Origin: a bacterium
GTDB taxonomy: Bacteria; Pseudomonadota; Gammaproteobacteria; Pseudomonadales; Moraxellaceae
Length of the DNA: 64,000 nucleotides
Direction: 5' to 3'
Assembly: GCA_029945725.1 (NCBI GenBank)
Contig: JAQSDB010000008.1
Span: 248,001-312,000, forward strand
A program made the position numbers and the translations under genes. Within the stretch, counting starts at the first letter, position 1. The number at the start of each line of letters is the position of its first letter. A model generated the notes under the pieces. The model had not been told where the DNA came from. It was given only the letters and a program-made list of their open reading frames with translations, and ran no database searches. Positions 20,541 to 29,902 of the stretch are shown one piece after another.

Positions 20541-21194
20541 GTGAGTTCATTACCCCAGGTACTCGCCGTCAAGGCGCTGGAGCGGCTGATTCGCCAGACC
20601 CTCTCGCTTGACCCCGGCACGCAGATGCGCCTGAGCGCTTACGCGGGCAAACGCCTGTTTATTGAAACGCGCTCGCCCGCGCTGGGGATTTTTGTCGCTC
20701 TCGATACGGATGGCGTACGGCTTGGCACAGAAGCAGACAAGCACCCGCATGCCACCATTGAAGCGCCCAGTTTCGAGTTGCTGAAAATGGCGCTGTCCAA
20801 CGATGCGCACTTTATTGGCGGCCCGGTGAAAGTGAATGGCGATGTGATGCTGGTGCAGGAGCTGCACGCCATCGCCCGGCAAATGGATATCGACTGGGAG
20901 TCCGGGCTCGCACACCTGCTCGGTGACACGCTTTCCTATCCGGTATCGCGCGGCATGCGCACGCTTTTCGGCTTTGCCAACCGCGTCGCCAACACTTTTC
21001 TGCAGAACACCGGCGAATACATCAGCGAAGAAAAGGATCTGGTGCCGGTACGCTGGGAAGTCGACGAGTTCCTCAACGACAACCGTGACCTTCGTGCCGA
21101 TCTTGACCGCATCGAATCACGCCTGGCACGCCTGAACAAACGCATCAATACGCTTGATACCAACGCCGCTGCCGGCCGGGACGATAAAGCCTGA
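20541..21194 (+). CDS. ubiJ: Ubiquinone biosynthesis accessory factor UbiJ (SCP2 domain)
   Basis: A 217-residue soluble protein with an N-terminal SCP2 lipid-binding domain (about 15-110) and a helical C-terminal part ending in a coiled coil (RADLDRIESRLARLNKRIN). UbiJ carries polyprenyl intermediates in the aerobic ubiquinone complex with UbiK. Translation starts at GTG with GGAGAG about 10 bp upstream. The stop shares one base with the ubiB ATG (TGATG). Confidence 0.93.
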   Translation: MSSLPQVLAVKALERLIRQTLSLDPGTQMRLSAYAGKRLFIETRSPALGIFVALDTDGVRLGTEADKHPHATIEAPSFELLKMALSNDAHFIGGPVKVNGDVMLVQELHAIARQMDIDWESGLAHLLGDTLSYPVSRGMRTLFGFANRVANTFLQNTGEYISEEKDLVPVRWEVDEFLNDNRDLRADLDRIESRLARLNKRINTLDTNAAAGRDDKA

Positions 21195-22834
21195 TGCTGA
21201 AACATTTTTCCCGCCTGCTGGCCATCTGGACTGTTTTCGCCCGCTATCGCCTCGACACGCTGCTGCCTCCTCCGCCCGGCTTGCGTGGCGCATTCCTGCT
21301 GCTCTGCCTCCGCCTGCACCCGGCCTGGTGGCTGGCCGGGTCACGCGCGCGCCGGCCGGATCGTCTGCGTCTGGCGTTTGAAGAGCTGGGGCCGCTGTTT
21401 ATCAAGCTCGGCCAGTTGCTCGCCACCCGCCGTGATCTCCTGCCGGAAAACGTGCTCGACGAACTCGCCAAACTGCAGGATCAGGTGCCGGCGTTTTCCA
21501 GCCGCGAAGCCATGGCGATCGTCGAGCGCGAACTTGGCGCGCCGCTGTCACAGAAATTCTCGCGCTTTGACGAACAGCCCTTGGCCGCCGCCTCGATCGC
21601 CCAGGTGCACACGGCGGCCTTGCCCGATGGCCGCGAAGTAGTGGTGAAAATCCTGCGCCCCGGCGTTGAAGCTGCCATCCGTCAGGACATGGCGTTATTG
21701 CGCGACCTCACCGCGATGCTGGAAGCGCGCTTTCCGGAACTGGCGCCCTTTCATCCGCAGCGTATTGCCCGTGATTACGAGCAAACCCTGCTTGATGAAA
21801 CCGATCTCGCGCGTGAAGCCGCCAATACCCGGCAGATGCGCAGCAACTTCCTGAACTCCCCCCTGCTTTATGTGCCGGAAGTACATGATGCCTGGTGCAC
21901 GCCCCGCATCATGGTGGCCGAACGCATTTACGGCGTACCGATTGACGACACCGCCACCTTCGAGCGCCTCGGCATTGATCGCAAGGCGCTGTCGGAAACC
22001 GGCCTGACGATTTTTTTCACGCAGCTGCTGCAGCACAATTTCTTTCATGCCGACATGCACCCCGGCAACGTGTTTGTGGAAACAACAACTCCGTCGGCCA
22101 CCGCCGGCACGCCGCGCTATATCGCGCTGGATATTGCCATCGTCGGTCGTCTCGCGCGTGAGGACCAGATCACGGTGGCCCGGATTGCGCTGGCACTGAT
22201 CCAGCGTGACTTTGTGGAAATCATCCGCATCGCGAACCGTTCCGGCTGGCTGCCACCCGGCGCCAATATCAACAAGCTCGCAGATGAAGTGCAGCGTATT
22301 GCCGGCCAGGCGCTCGACAAACCCATCGACCAGGTACAGTTCGGCCCCATCATGGTCGCCCTGCTCGACATGGCCCGCACGCATCATCTGGAAATTCCGG
22401 TACAGCTGGTGCTGCTGATCAAGACCCTGATCCATGTTGAAGGTCTCGGCCGTTCGCTGTATCCGGCGCTGGATATCTGGTCGCTGGCAAAACCCCTGCT
22501 GACCAAATGGCTGAACGACCAGATCGGCCCGGCCGCCCTGCTCAAGCGTATCGGCGAGCAGGCACCCGGCCTGATTTCCAGCCTGCCGGACATGCCCGAC
22601 CTGTTGCTGGACGCCCTGACGCAATTGCGCAGCAGTGGCCAGTGGCAGGAAAGGCAGCTGCGTGAAGTCGCGCAGCTGCGCGCCGACCTGCGCAGCGGCC
22701 GGCGCCGCGACCTGCTGGCGCTGGCAGGCAGCGCTGGCGGAATCTATCTGGCGCTCTGCACATCGGGTGTACTGGCTGCGGCCGGCCTTGTTATAGTGGC
22801 CGCCACTTTTGCGTGGCGCCTTGCGGCGGCCTGA
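21194..22834 (+). CDS. ubiB: Ubiquinone biosynthesis ATPase-like kinase UbiB
   Basis: Atypical ABC1/ADCK-family protein of 546 residues needed for ubiquinone synthesis. Family features are the KxGQ motif [13 protein letters not shown], the alanine-rich nucleotide loop [11 protein letters not shown], the lysine in VVVKILRPG, and the catalytic-loop equivalent [10 protein letters not shown]. Two hydrophobic segments close the protein (about 505-546). The metal-binding motif reads ALDIAIVG where relatives I remember have DxGIVG, so the Gly after the Asp is Ala here. Its start overlaps ubiJ, and its stop is 28 bp before hisI. Confidence 0.95.
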   Translation: MLKHFSRLLAIWTVFARYRLDTLLPPPPGLRGAFLLLCLRLHPAWWLAGSRARRPDRLRLAFEELGPLFIKLGQLLATRRDLLPENVLDELAKLQDQVPAFSSREAMAIVERELGAPLSQKFSRFDEQPLAAASIAQVHTAALPDGREVVVKILRPGVEAAIRQDMALLRDLTAMLEARFPELAPFHPQRIARDYEQTLLDETDLAREAANTRQMRSNFLNSPLLYVPEVHDAWCTPRIMVAERIYGVPIDDTATFERLGIDRKALSETGLTIFFTQLLQHNFFHADMHPGNVFVETTTPSATAGTPRYIALDIAIVGRLAREDQITVARIALALIQRDFVEIIRIANRSGWLPPGANINKLADEVQRIAGQALDKPIDQVQFGPIMVALLDMARTHHLEIPVQLVLLIKTLIHVEGLGRSLYPALDIWSLAKPLLTKWLNDQIGPAALLKRIGEQAPGLISSLPDMPDLLLDALTQLRSSGQWQERQLREVAQLRADLRSGRRRDLLALAGSAGGIYLALCTSGVLAAAGLVIVAATFAWRLAAA

Positions 22835-22862
22835 ACCGATAGCACAACCCGACGAGAGCAGT

Positions 22863-23261
22863 ATGAGCTGGCTGGATGAAGTGCACTGGGACAAGGACGG
22901 ACTGGTTGCCGCCATTGCCCAGGATTTTCGCAGCGGTCGCGTGCTGATGCTGGCGTGGATGAATCGCGAAGCCCTCAGTCTCACCGCCGAGGAAGGCCGG
23001 GCGGTTTACTGGTCGCGTTCGCGTAATCGCCTCTGGCGCAAGGGCGAGGAATCAGGCCACGTACAGACGCTGCACGAACTGCGTCTTGACTGTGATGGTG
23101 ATGCCATCATCCTGCAGGTAGAACAATTGGGCGGCATTGCCTGTCATACCGGCCGCGAATCCTGCTTCTATCGCCGCTACACCCGGGCCGGCTGGGAAAC
23201 CGTTGAGCCGGTACTGAAAGACCCTGACGCCATCTACGAGAAAGGCCACCGCCATGAGTAA
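22863..23261 (+). CDS. hisI: Phosphoribosyl-AMP cyclohydrolase
   Basis: Third step of histidine synthesis: opening of the adenine ring of PR-AMP. The 132-residue stand-alone enzyme starts [15 protein letters not shown]. Zinc/magnesium ligands and catalytic blocks are [29 protein letters not shown] and [12 protein letters not shown]. The reading frame continues upstream into ubiB, but this ATG matches the family start. It overlaps hisE by 8 bp. In E. coli hisI and hisE are fused; here they are separate, as in pseudomonads. Confidence 0.96.
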   Translation: MSWLDEVHWDKDGLVAAIAQDFRSGRVLMLAWMNREALSLTAEEGRAVYWSRSRNRLWRKGEESGHVQTLHELRLDCDGDAIILQVEQLGGIACHTGRESCFYRRYTRAGWETVEPVLKDPDAIYEKGHRHE

Positions 23262-23610
23262 GGATGTGCTGAAAGAACTGGCACGCGTGCTTGAAGAGCG
23301 CAAACAGGCGGCGCCCGAGTCTTCCTACGTGGCCAGCCTGTACCACAAGGGCCTGAACAAGATTCTGGAAAAAGTCGGTGAAGAGTGCACGGAAACCCTG
23401 ATCGCGGCGAAGGATGCCGAGACCAGTGGCCGGCACGACGACCTGGTTTATGAAACAGCGGATCTCTGGTTTCACACCCTGATCATGCTGTCACACTTCA
23501 ACGTGCAGCCCGATGCTGTACTCGATGAGCTTGCGCGCCGCTTCAATGTTTCCGGTCACACGGAAAAAGCAGCACGCAGCATCGCCACACCCCACCACCC
23601 TGCGGAGTAA
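23254..23610 (+). CDS. hisE: Phosphoribosyl-ATP pyrophosphatase
   Basis: Second step of histidine synthesis: hydrolysis of PR-ATP to PR-AMP and pyrophosphate. A 118-residue all-alpha MazG-like protein with the metal-binding helix [15 protein letters not shown] and [13 protein letters not shown]. Its ATG lies inside the last codons of hisI, which couples the two. The tatA gene follows after 4 bp. Confidence 0.96.
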   Translation: MSKDVLKELARVLEERKQAAPESSYVASLYHKGLNKILEKVGEECTETLIAAKDAETSGRHDDLVYETADLWFHTLIMLSHFNVQPDAVLDELARRFNVSGHTEKAARSIATPHHPAE

Positions 23611-23614
23611 CATC

Positions 23615-23845
23615 ATGCTGTCCGGTATCTCGCTTCCCCACATCCTCCTCTTGCTGGTTATCGTGGTGCTGATTTTCGGCACCGGAAAACTTAAAAATGC
23701 CGGCAAGGATCTCGGCGGTTTTTTCAAGGGCTTCAAGGAAGGCATGAAGAGCGACGACGAAAAAGCACCGACCACGCCGCCGCAAATCGCCCAGCAGGAT
23801 GCACAAAAGCATATCGACACTGCCGACCAGAAAGACAAGGTCTGA
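23615..23845 (+). CDS. tatA: Twin-arginine translocase subunit TatA
   Basis: A 76-residue protein that multimerises to form the Tat translocation pathway. It has one N-terminal transmembrane helix ([17 protein letters not shown]), the hinge FGTGKL, an amphipathic helix ([17 protein letters not shown]) and a polar tail. The conserved Phe-Gly pair is present. The reading frame extends upstream into hisE, but the family N-terminus and the spacing from the hisE stop fix this start. Confidence 0.96.
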   Translation: MLSGISLPHILLLLVIVVLIFGTGKLKNAGKDLGGFFKGFKEGMKSDDEKAPTTPPQIAQQDAQKHIDTADQKDKV

Positions 23846-23866
23846 TCCCGCACAAGGCGCTGCCCC

Positions 23867-24376
23867 ATGTTTGATGTCGGCTTCAGTGAACTGCTTCTGC
23901 TCGCCATTGTGGCGCTGGTCGTGCTCGGCCCGGAAAAACTTCCCCATGTCGCCCGTATTGCCGGCGCCTGGGTAGCGCGCATTCGCCGTACCGTCAGCAA
24001 TATGCAGTCGGAAATCGAGCGCGAGGTCATGGCGCAGGAATTCAAGGCGCGCATGGACAAGGAACTCAAGGCCATGGGTGCCAGCCAGATCGTGCAGGAA
24101 CTGAAAGCCGAAACACAGGCCATTGAAGCCGGCTTTCAGGAAGTGCACGGCAGTGCCGGCGATTCGCTGTCTGCCGTTACTTCCATAACAGACTCTCCCG
24201 CCTTGAAAGCCCCCGGCTCGACCAGTTCCCTGGCTGATCTGGCAACACCCCTTGACCAGGTCGAGATGGATGGCGAAAAAGCCTATCGCGAATGGCTGGA
24301 TGCACAAAAACCAAACCGCATCCTGCCGCCTGAAAAAACCACCAGCGAACCATCTTTGGATCAGCCCCCGTCATGA
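23867..24376 (+). CDS. tatB: Twin-arginine translocase subunit TatB
   Basis: Tat receptor subunit that works with TatC; 169 residues. It has the N-terminal helix MFDVGFSELLLLAIVALVVL, the hinge LGPEKLPHVAR with the Glu typical of TatB, and a long amphipathic helical region up to about residue 105. The tail is Ser/Pro/Ala-rich. The gene lies 21 bp behind tatA, and its stop overlaps the tatC ATG by 4 bp. Confidence 0.95.
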   Translation: MFDVGFSELLLLAIVALVVLGPEKLPHVARIAGAWVARIRRTVSNMQSEIEREVMAQEFKARMDKELKAMGASQIVQELKAETQAIEAGFQEVHGSAGDSLSAVTSITDSPALKAPGSTSSLADLATPLDQVEMDGEKAYREWLDAQKPNRILPPEKTTSEPSLDQPPS

Positions 24377-25158
24377 GTGAAGGCTTGCGCAATGAAAACC
24401 CGGATGGCGAAAGCAGGGGCAGTATCAGCAACGGCAGCGAAATGCCGCTGGTGGCCCATCTCATCGAGTTGCGCAACCGCCTGGTCCGCATACTCAGCGT
24501 GCTGATGACGGGTTTTTTTGCCCTGGTGTATTTCCGCAACGATCTTTACAGCGCGGTCTCTGCGCCGCTGCGCAAGCTGCTGCCACCCGGCAGCAAAATG
24601 ATTGCCACCGATGTCACCGCGCCTTTCATGGCGCCTTTCAAGCTGACTTTTTTTGTTGCCCTGTTTCTCGGGGTGCCTTACATCCTGCACCAGATATGGG
24701 GTTTTATTTCACCGGCGCTCTACAAGCATGAAAAGCGTATCGCCGTGCCCCTGCTCGTCTCAAGTGTTCTGCTTTTTTATACCGGCGTGGCGTTTGCCTA
24801 TTTCATCACGCTGCCGGCCATTCTCGGATTTTTCACCAAGGTCGGACCGGTCGATGTCGCCCTGATGACGGACATCAACCTCTATCTTGATTTTGTGCTC
24901 AAGCTGTTTCTGGTATTCGGCTTTACCTTCGAAATTCCCATCGCCGTTTTCATCCTGATCTGGACCGGCATCGTCAAAAGCGACGACCTCATCGACAAGC
25001 GTCGCTATGTCATCGTGCTCTGCTTTTTTATCGCCATGTTCCTGACGCCGCCGGACGCTCTTTCCATGTCCATGCTTGCCGTCCCGATGTGGCTGCTGTT
25101 CGAGGCCGGATTATTCTTTGGCCGCCTGATCGAAAAGAAAAAAGCCGCCGAGGCCTGA
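24373..25158 (+). CDS. tatC: Twin-arginine translocase subunit TatC
   Basis: Polytopic inner-membrane receptor for twin-arginine signal peptides; 261 residues with six transmembrane segments. A longer than usual polar N-terminus (about 24 residues) precedes the conserved MPLVAHLIELRNRLVRI, whose first cytoplasmic helix binds the signal peptide. Further markers are FMAPFKLTFFVALFLGVPYI, FEIPIAVFIL and FLTPPDALSMSMLAVPMW. It is the last gene of the ubi-his-tat run and is followed by a bidirectional terminator. Confidence 0.97.
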   Translation: MSEGLRNENPDGESRGSISNGSEMPLVAHLIELRNRLVRILSVLMTGFFALVYFRNDLYSAVSAPLRKLLPPGSKMIATDVTAPFMAPFKLTFFVALFLGVPYILHQIWGFISPALYKHEKRIAVPLLVSSVLLFYTGVAFAYFITLPAILGFFTKVGPVDVALMTDINLYLDFVLKLFLVFGFTFEIPIAVFILIWTGIVKSDDLIDKRRYVIVLCFFIAMFLTPPDALSMSMLAVPMWLLFEAGLFFGRLIEKKKAAEA

Positions 25159-25180
25159 GACAGGCCAGCGAAAACGCTTC

Positions 25181-25214
25181 CATAAAAAAACCGGCGACTG
25201 CCGGTTTTTTTATG
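25181..25214. terminator. Bidirectional intrinsic terminator behind tatC
   Basis: The stem ACCGGC / GCCGGT with loop GACT lies between CATAAAAAA and TTTTTTATG. It separates the plus-strand tatC from the minus-strand envelope operon. About 40 bp further on, CCCTG-CTG-CAGGG followed by five T (25252-25269) is a second, weaker stem. The rest of the spacer to 25371 shows nothing else. Confidence 0.9.
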
Positions 25215-25371
25215 GAAGTGAAGCTCGTCTGTCAGGCAAATGGCTCTCTGCCCCTGCTGCAGGGTTTTTCATTCCTGTCGCCCGCATGCGCCACGACACC
25301 ATCAATCCCGGCAGCCGGCACGCTGCCGTTGATGCTGATGCACCCGGTGTCATCCGGACGTCGGACTGCCA

Positions 25372-26202
25372 TCAGGGCAGCCTGATCCGTGCCGTGACCG
25401 GTGTGGCCGGACGCCCGGCACCCGGATTTTCATCCACAAAGCTCGCGGTAAGCACCGCACCCGGAGCCACTTCCACCGTGCCGTTATTGGCCACCGGGGT
25501 GGAGGTCACCAGCGACAGGCTGGAGGGCAGCAACTGGAACCGGCCCGGCATGGTTTCGGTCAGGGTCAGCGTCTCCCGATCGCCCGTGCTGGTAGCCAGA
25601 ACCACGCTGACAGTGCCTTGCCCCGCGAGATCAGGATCCCTCACTTCAAGCGTGACCGGGCATGCCGCCGACGCCGGCGGACAGACCAGCACGGCCGGCT
25701 GGAAAATCACCTGGGCCAGCACGCCACCACCACCGGCGAAGGGGGTATCTCCGGCAACAGCCGCCAGCCGCCAGCCATCACTATCACCGTGCAGCATGAA
25801 CATGGCATTGCCTTCCTGCAGTACCGGCTGGAAAGAATTCACGGCAAGAAAGCGCTTTTGCCAGTGCGCCTGCACCACCGCTACCTCCGGCCCGGCCATC
25901 ACCTGCACATCACTCAGGGTCACGCGCATCTGGCGGTAGCGCGCCGCATCGGCCTGCACCCCGTCCAGCAACTGGCCATAGCCGATAAGGGCCGGATCCA
26001 GCGAGCGCTGCAGACCGGCAATATCCCCGCGTTCATAGGCGCGCAGGAAATCATTCAGGGCCGCTTGTGCCTCGCGCCCGCGTTCGGGCGTGGCAACCTG
26101 GGCTGGAGCCACCGCGATACCGGCCGCCTTGTGATCGGCAGGAGCGGCCGCAGCCACGGCCGTGAACGCCAGCAACACGGGCAACAAAAACAGGTTTTTC
26201 AT
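25372..26202 (-). CDS. Exported NTF2/SnoaL-like protein, last gene of the envelope operon
   Basis: A 276-residue protein with a clear Sec signal peptide (MKNLFLLPVLLAFTAVAAAA, cut before APADH). Residues about 45-155 look like an NTF2/SnoaL-type cone fold (ALNDFLRAYERGDIAGLQRS, VAVVQAHWQKRFL, GWRLAAVAGDTPF). The second half (about 165-276) is a beta-rich Ig-like or FlgD-like module (VTLEVRDPDLAGQGTVSVVL). The reading frame runs upstream into the barrel gene, but this ATG precedes a proper signal peptide. It lies 13 bp behind the barrel gene. I do not recognise the protein; a periplasmic accessory role is inference. Confidence 0.7.
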   Translation of the reverse strand: MKNLFLLPVLLAFTAVAAAAPADHKAAGIAVAPAQVATPERGREAQAALNDFLRAYERGDIAGLQRSLDPALIGYGQLLDGVQADAARYRQMRVTLSDVQVMAGPEVAVVQAHWQKRFLAVNSFQPVLQEGNAMFMLHGDSDGWRLAAVAGDTPFAGGGGVLAQVIFQPAVLVCPPASAACPVTLEVRDPDLAGQGTVSVVLATSTGDRETLTLTETMPGRFQLLPSSLSLVTSTPVANNGTVEVAPGAVLTASFVDENPGAGRPATPVTARIRLP

Positions 26203-26215
26203 GAATAACGCTCCC

Positions 26216-27886
26216 TCAGAATGAGCCGGCATATTTGAGACCCCAGGTCGTACTGGTACTTTCCAGTGCACTGCTGCCGGCAAGATCACTGACATCGCGC
26301 CAGTAAAGCCCCAGCTGCCCGTGACGGCCCAGTGGATAACGGTAATCGAATTGCAGGGAAGTCTGGTCCAGAGTGCTGCCGCTGACCGGATTGGTCACAG
26401 TCCCCTTCATCGCATTGAGGGAAACCTGGCCGGCACGGTCATGGTTGGCGGCAAGATTGAGGCTGCCCGACTGGCTCTCGGTGTGCTGCCCGTTGTCCAG
26501 CGACTGCCGCTGGTTGTTGGCATTGAGGCCCAGATCGAGCATCCATCCCGCCAGCTCCGGCCAGCGCCGGCCGACACCCGCACTGATCGTGGTGATGTCA
26601 CCGTTCACGGAGCTGGCGGAGGGGGCATCATTGTCAACCCGGCTCAGCTGGCTGCCGAGGTTGCCGTACCAGTCCTCGCGGGTAAACATGAACATGGCCG
26701 AACCGGAATGGTTCCGGTTATTCGAGCCATCCTTGTTCTCGCCCAGCGAAGCCTGGGTGCTGAGCTGCAGGGACAGCCCCGGCCAGCGCGGAAGCTGGAA
26801 ACCGGCACCCAGCATCACGCGGTCACTGCTGCTGGCGGGTTGCACGGCCGGTACCGGCACCTGGCTGAGCACACGATTGTTTTCCGAGTGGCGCAGGTCG
26901 GTATTGAGGGTGAACCAGTCGCGCGCCTGCCAGTTGCCGGCCACATACGCTTCGCTCACGCCCCCCTGGGCCTGTCCGGAGAGGCTGGCGTAGCGTGCAC
27001 CGACATCATGCCAGCCCGTGCGCAGGCTGAGTTTTTCGGCACGCCAGGCGGCATCCAGCACCATGGCATTATCGTTGCCGCTGGCCCCGCCACTCTGGTC
27101 CCAGGCACTGTGCCCGGCCTCCATCGTGACCTGGTACCTTGCGTGATTCCAGGCCAGGCCGAAGGTGCCGACCTGACCGCTCATGGTGAGCGGTGTGGAC
27201 TGCTGGCTGGGCAGGGAAGCGTCATTGTCATGATGGGTCGCGAAGGATGCCGAGGTACGCAGTCCCTCGATGCCCACCGGCATTTCCACCCGCACTGCCG
27301 CCACGTCGCGGCGCGGGCTGGTGGCATCCGCCGCCCCGGTCAGGGTTTCCCAGCTTTCGGCCACGGAACCCAGCACACCGGAAATCGTGGCCTGACCCAG
27401 TTTCTGTTCCATCTGCACGCCACGCAAACCGAGATTGACGCCGAGCGAGGAGTAGGAGGCCGCCACATCGCCCAGCACCAGCCGCGACCGGGACTGGGCA
27501 TGGCTCATCTGCAGGGTACCGATATGCAGGTTGTTGCGCGCCACGGAGCGGTCATTGACCACGGAAAAACCCAGCAGACCGGTCGTTGTCTGGCCGCCCG
27601 CACCCTGACGGATAAAATTGCTGCTTACCGACAGGTTCTGGTAGTCGCCGGTGGTCAGTGGCGTCAGCAGCGATCCGCCGGAGGCCTCGGTATGGTAGGC
27701 ATCCAGACTGACGCTGTTGTGCCACTCCATGCGGGTGCCGCCCCTGGCATCATCGACCAGCGCTGCGGGCTGTCCGCCCGCCTGCGCCCAGGCCTCCAGC
27801 ACCGACTGGTTGTCGGCCAGCTGCACCTCGCCGGCCTGGGCGACAGCGCCCAGGGAAAGTGAAACTGCGAGCACGGTTTTTTTCAT
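26216..27886 (-). CDS. Outer-membrane beta-barrel protein, third gene of the envelope operon
   Basis: A 556-residue protein with signal peptide MKKTVLAVSLSLGAVAQA. The body consists of alternating polar/hydrophobic strands and turns rich in Gly, Asn, Ser and Asp from about residue 60 to the end. The last strand ends in Phe (STTWGLKYAGSF), the outer-membrane sorting signal read by BamA. I chose the second of two tandem ATGs because GAGG lies 5 bp ahead. The length would allow roughly 20 or more strands. I cannot name a family. It could be a pore, an adhesin anchor or an export channel for its partner proteins. Confidence 0.75.
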   Translation of the reverse strand: MKKTVLAVSLSLGAVAQAGEVQLADNQSVLEAWAQAGGQPAALVDDARGGTRMEWHNSVSLDAYHTEASGGSLLTPLTTGDYQNLSVSSNFIRQGAGGQTTTGLLGFSVVNDRSVARNNLHIGTLQMSHAQSRSRLVLGDVAASYSSLGVNLGLRGVQMEQKLGQATISGVLGSVAESWETLTGAADATSPRRDVAAVRVEMPVGIEGLRTSASFATHHDNDASLPSQQSTPLTMSGQVGTFGLAWNHARYQVTMEAGHSAWDQSGGASGNDNAMVLDAAWRAEKLSLRTGWHDVGARYASLSGQAQGGVSEAYVAGNWQARDWFTLNTDLRHSENNRVLSQVPVPAVQPASSSDRVMLGAGFQLPRWPGLSLQLSTQASLGENKDGSNNRNHSGSAMFMFTREDWYGNLGSQLSRVDNDAPSASSVNGDITTISAGVGRRWPELAGWMLDLGLNANNQRQSLDNGQHTESQSGSLNLAANHDRAGQVSLNAMKGTVTNPVSGSTLDQTSLQFDYRYPLGRHGQLGLYWRDVSDLAGSSALESTSTTWGLKYAGSF

Positions 27887-27905
27887 CATCGCCTCATGCG
27901 TGAAT

Positions 27906-29891
27906 TCAGGGAGTAAGGGGCGGCAGCGTCGCGGCCGCCGAAGGTTCACCTTCATTAGCGGCGGCATCGACCCACACCAGTCGATAGGCCAGTGCCACGC
28001 CATGCGGCACGTTCACCTGCACGGCATCACCGGCCGCGGTGACCGGCCCGGCGAGGATGTACCACGGTGCCGATGCATCGCCGGCGCGCCACTGCACGAC
28101 CGTACGCAGGTTTCGCGCCGGGGCCGGGTAGCTCACCGTGACGTGGGGCAAGGGCTGGGCGTCGAAACGTACTTTCGGTACCGGTGCAGTGGCGATGGCA
28201 GCCAGCGGCACACGCACCATCACCGCCGGAGACACCTCACTGCGGTTGCCGGCCGCATCAACGGCGACAACGCGGTACCAGAACGTGCTGCCGGCCGTTG
28301 CAAAATCGTCAACGACCGCCGCATCCACCGTTGCCGGCAGCACGCGCGGCTCGCCGAGCACCAGTCCCTGCTGCACGGCATCACCGGCGCGCAGCAGGAG
28401 CAGGCGGTCGGTGTTGCGGGTACCGGAAGCACTCACCGTGAGCGTCACTTTGCCCGGCACGGCCTCGGCCGCCATGATGCGTGGCACGGGTGGCGGCAGG
28501 ATGTCGGGCAGCGTTGCCTCGACGGAGGCAAAGGCGCCCTGCTGCTCATCGAAGGCCACGGCAGCAACGCGATAGCGCACGGTCACGCCGTCCGTACCGC
28601 CGGGGAAATCATCATCGAAGCGCGGCTCGCGCGTGAGGGCGCCGGCCATTGCCACCCAGTCGGCACCACCGAGCGCGCGCTCGACACGGTAACCGGCGAC
28701 CGGCGTTGCTGACGGATTCCAGTGCAGCGTGATGCGGGTGCGGCCCGGCTCGGCAGCGAGTCCCGCGACGGCGGCCGGTGCGGCTGTGCCCACCGCCCGC
28801 GCACTCACCGCCGCCGAGCCCGCGCCGAGATCACCACGCGGCCCCATGAAGCGCACCCGGTAGTAATAGGTGCCGCCGGCCTGCGCGGTTTCGTCACGGT
28901 ATGTCGTGCCGTTGACGGCTTTCATCGTCAGCGCTTGCCACTGTCCTTCCACCACCTGGGTGCGCTCGACAACGGCGCCTTTCGTGTGCGGGTTGGTGGC
29001 AGCCGGCCAGGCAACGGTGACGACGCCGGCCGCCGCATCCGCATGCACGCCGGACGGCGGCACCAGCGCCGCAATATCCTCGACGAACAGCGTCACTTTC
29101 GCCGGCAGCGAGCGGCGACCGCCGATGCCAATCGCGTAAACCCGGTACTCGGCCTGCATTTCGCGCGGCGCGCCGCGATCAATGAAGTCCGGCCGCTTCG
29201 CGTTGCGAATCGTGTTGGAAAGCATGCGGTCAGCCGCGATACGGCTGGTGCTTCCATGCACTTCCTCAATGGTATGGGCATAAACCGGCGACTCGCGTGA
29301 CACGGCCGGCGCCTGCCATGACAGCGCCGCACCCTCGATCACGCTTTTTGCGCTGAGTTCCTGCGGCGTCGGCGGTAACGGCGTTGCCTTCACGGCATCA
29401 ACCGGCGCACTGGCCAGCTTCGTCGCGCCAGCCGCATCAAGTGCAGTGACGGTGTAGCGATGCGCACCCGCCGCCACGCCTGCCAGCGTCACCGCCAACC
29501 CCATCGCCTGCGCATAATCGGGATCAACCAGTACGCGGCTGGCGGCAGCGAGATAGCCCTGCAGTTTCGCGTCGGCCGTGGCCGCTTTCGCCATGGCCGC
29601 CTCGAAGCCCTGCACCGATGCGCGTGATTTCTCGTCGAGTTTCGCCAGTGCGGCCTTTGCCTGTGCATCGCCGCGGGCAATACGCGGCAGCAGCACGCGA
29701 CCGGTTTCATCGCTGACCTGCCACGCCGATGGCCACGCCCCTGGCGCCGGCACCCAGAGCAGCGTCACCACGCCCTTGCCGTCGGACAACGCAAACAGCG
29801 CGCCTTTTGCATCCGATACCGGCACGGCATGCACTGATGCGGCGAAGATGGACAGCACCAGCGCCGCAAAAACTTTCACCATCGTTTTCAT
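27906..29891 (-). CDS. Secreted fibronectin type III-like protein, second gene of the envelope operon
   Basis: A 661-residue exported protein with signal peptide ending AASVHA (residue 22). An N-terminal domain (about 23-165) has an Ala-rich helical segment (KAALAKLDEKSRASVQGFEA). Then come about five FN3-like modules (about 173-268, 278-368, 372-462, 466-563 and 570-660), each with the W...Y-x-V/Y-R-V pattern such as GYRVERALGGADW and GSTFWYRVVAVDAAGNRS. Repeated FN3 modules usually mediate protein or glycan contacts at the cell surface. It starts 11 bp behind the giant gene. No lipobox, LPXTG-like signal or autotransporter domain is visible. Confidence 0.75.
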   Translation of the reverse strand: MKTMVKVFAALVLSIFAASVHAVPVSDAKGALFALSDGKGVVTLLWVPAPGAWPSAWQVSDETGRVLLPRIARGDAQAKAALAKLDEKSRASVQGFEAAMAKAATADAKLQGYLAAASRVLVDPDYAQAMGLAVTLAGVAAGAHRYTVTALDAAGATKLASAPVDAVKATPLPPTPQELSAKSVIEGAALSWQAPAVSRESPVYAHTIEEVHGSTSRIAADRMLSNTIRNAKRPDFIDRGAPREMQAEYRVYAIGIGGRRSLPAKVTLFVEDIAALVPPSGVHADAAAGVVTVAWPAATNPHTKGAVVERTQVVEGQWQALTMKAVNGTTYRDETAQAGGTYYYRVRFMGPRGDLGAGSAAVSARAVGTAAPAAVAGLAAEPGRTRITLHWNPSATPVAGYRVERALGGADWVAMAGALTREPRFDDDFPGGTDGVTVRYRVAAVAFDEQQGAFASVEATLPDILPPPVPRIMAAEAVPGKVTLTVSASGTRNTDRLLLLRAGDAVQQGLVLGEPRVLPATVDAAVVDDFATAGSTFWYRVVAVDAAGNRSEVSPAVMVRVPLAAIATAPVPKVRFDAQPLPHVTVSYPAPARNLRTVVQWRAGDASAPWYILAGPVTAAGDAVQVNVPHGVALAYRLVWVDAAANEGEPSAAATLPPLTP

Positions 29892-29902
29892 CGCGCGGCT
29901 CC

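Noticed and set aside
26321-27862. Long plus-strand open frame opposite the beta-barrel gene
   Set aside because: The minus strand gives a signal peptide, barrel pattern and terminal Phe; the plus frame gives His/Gly/Arg-rich sequence without recognisable motifs.
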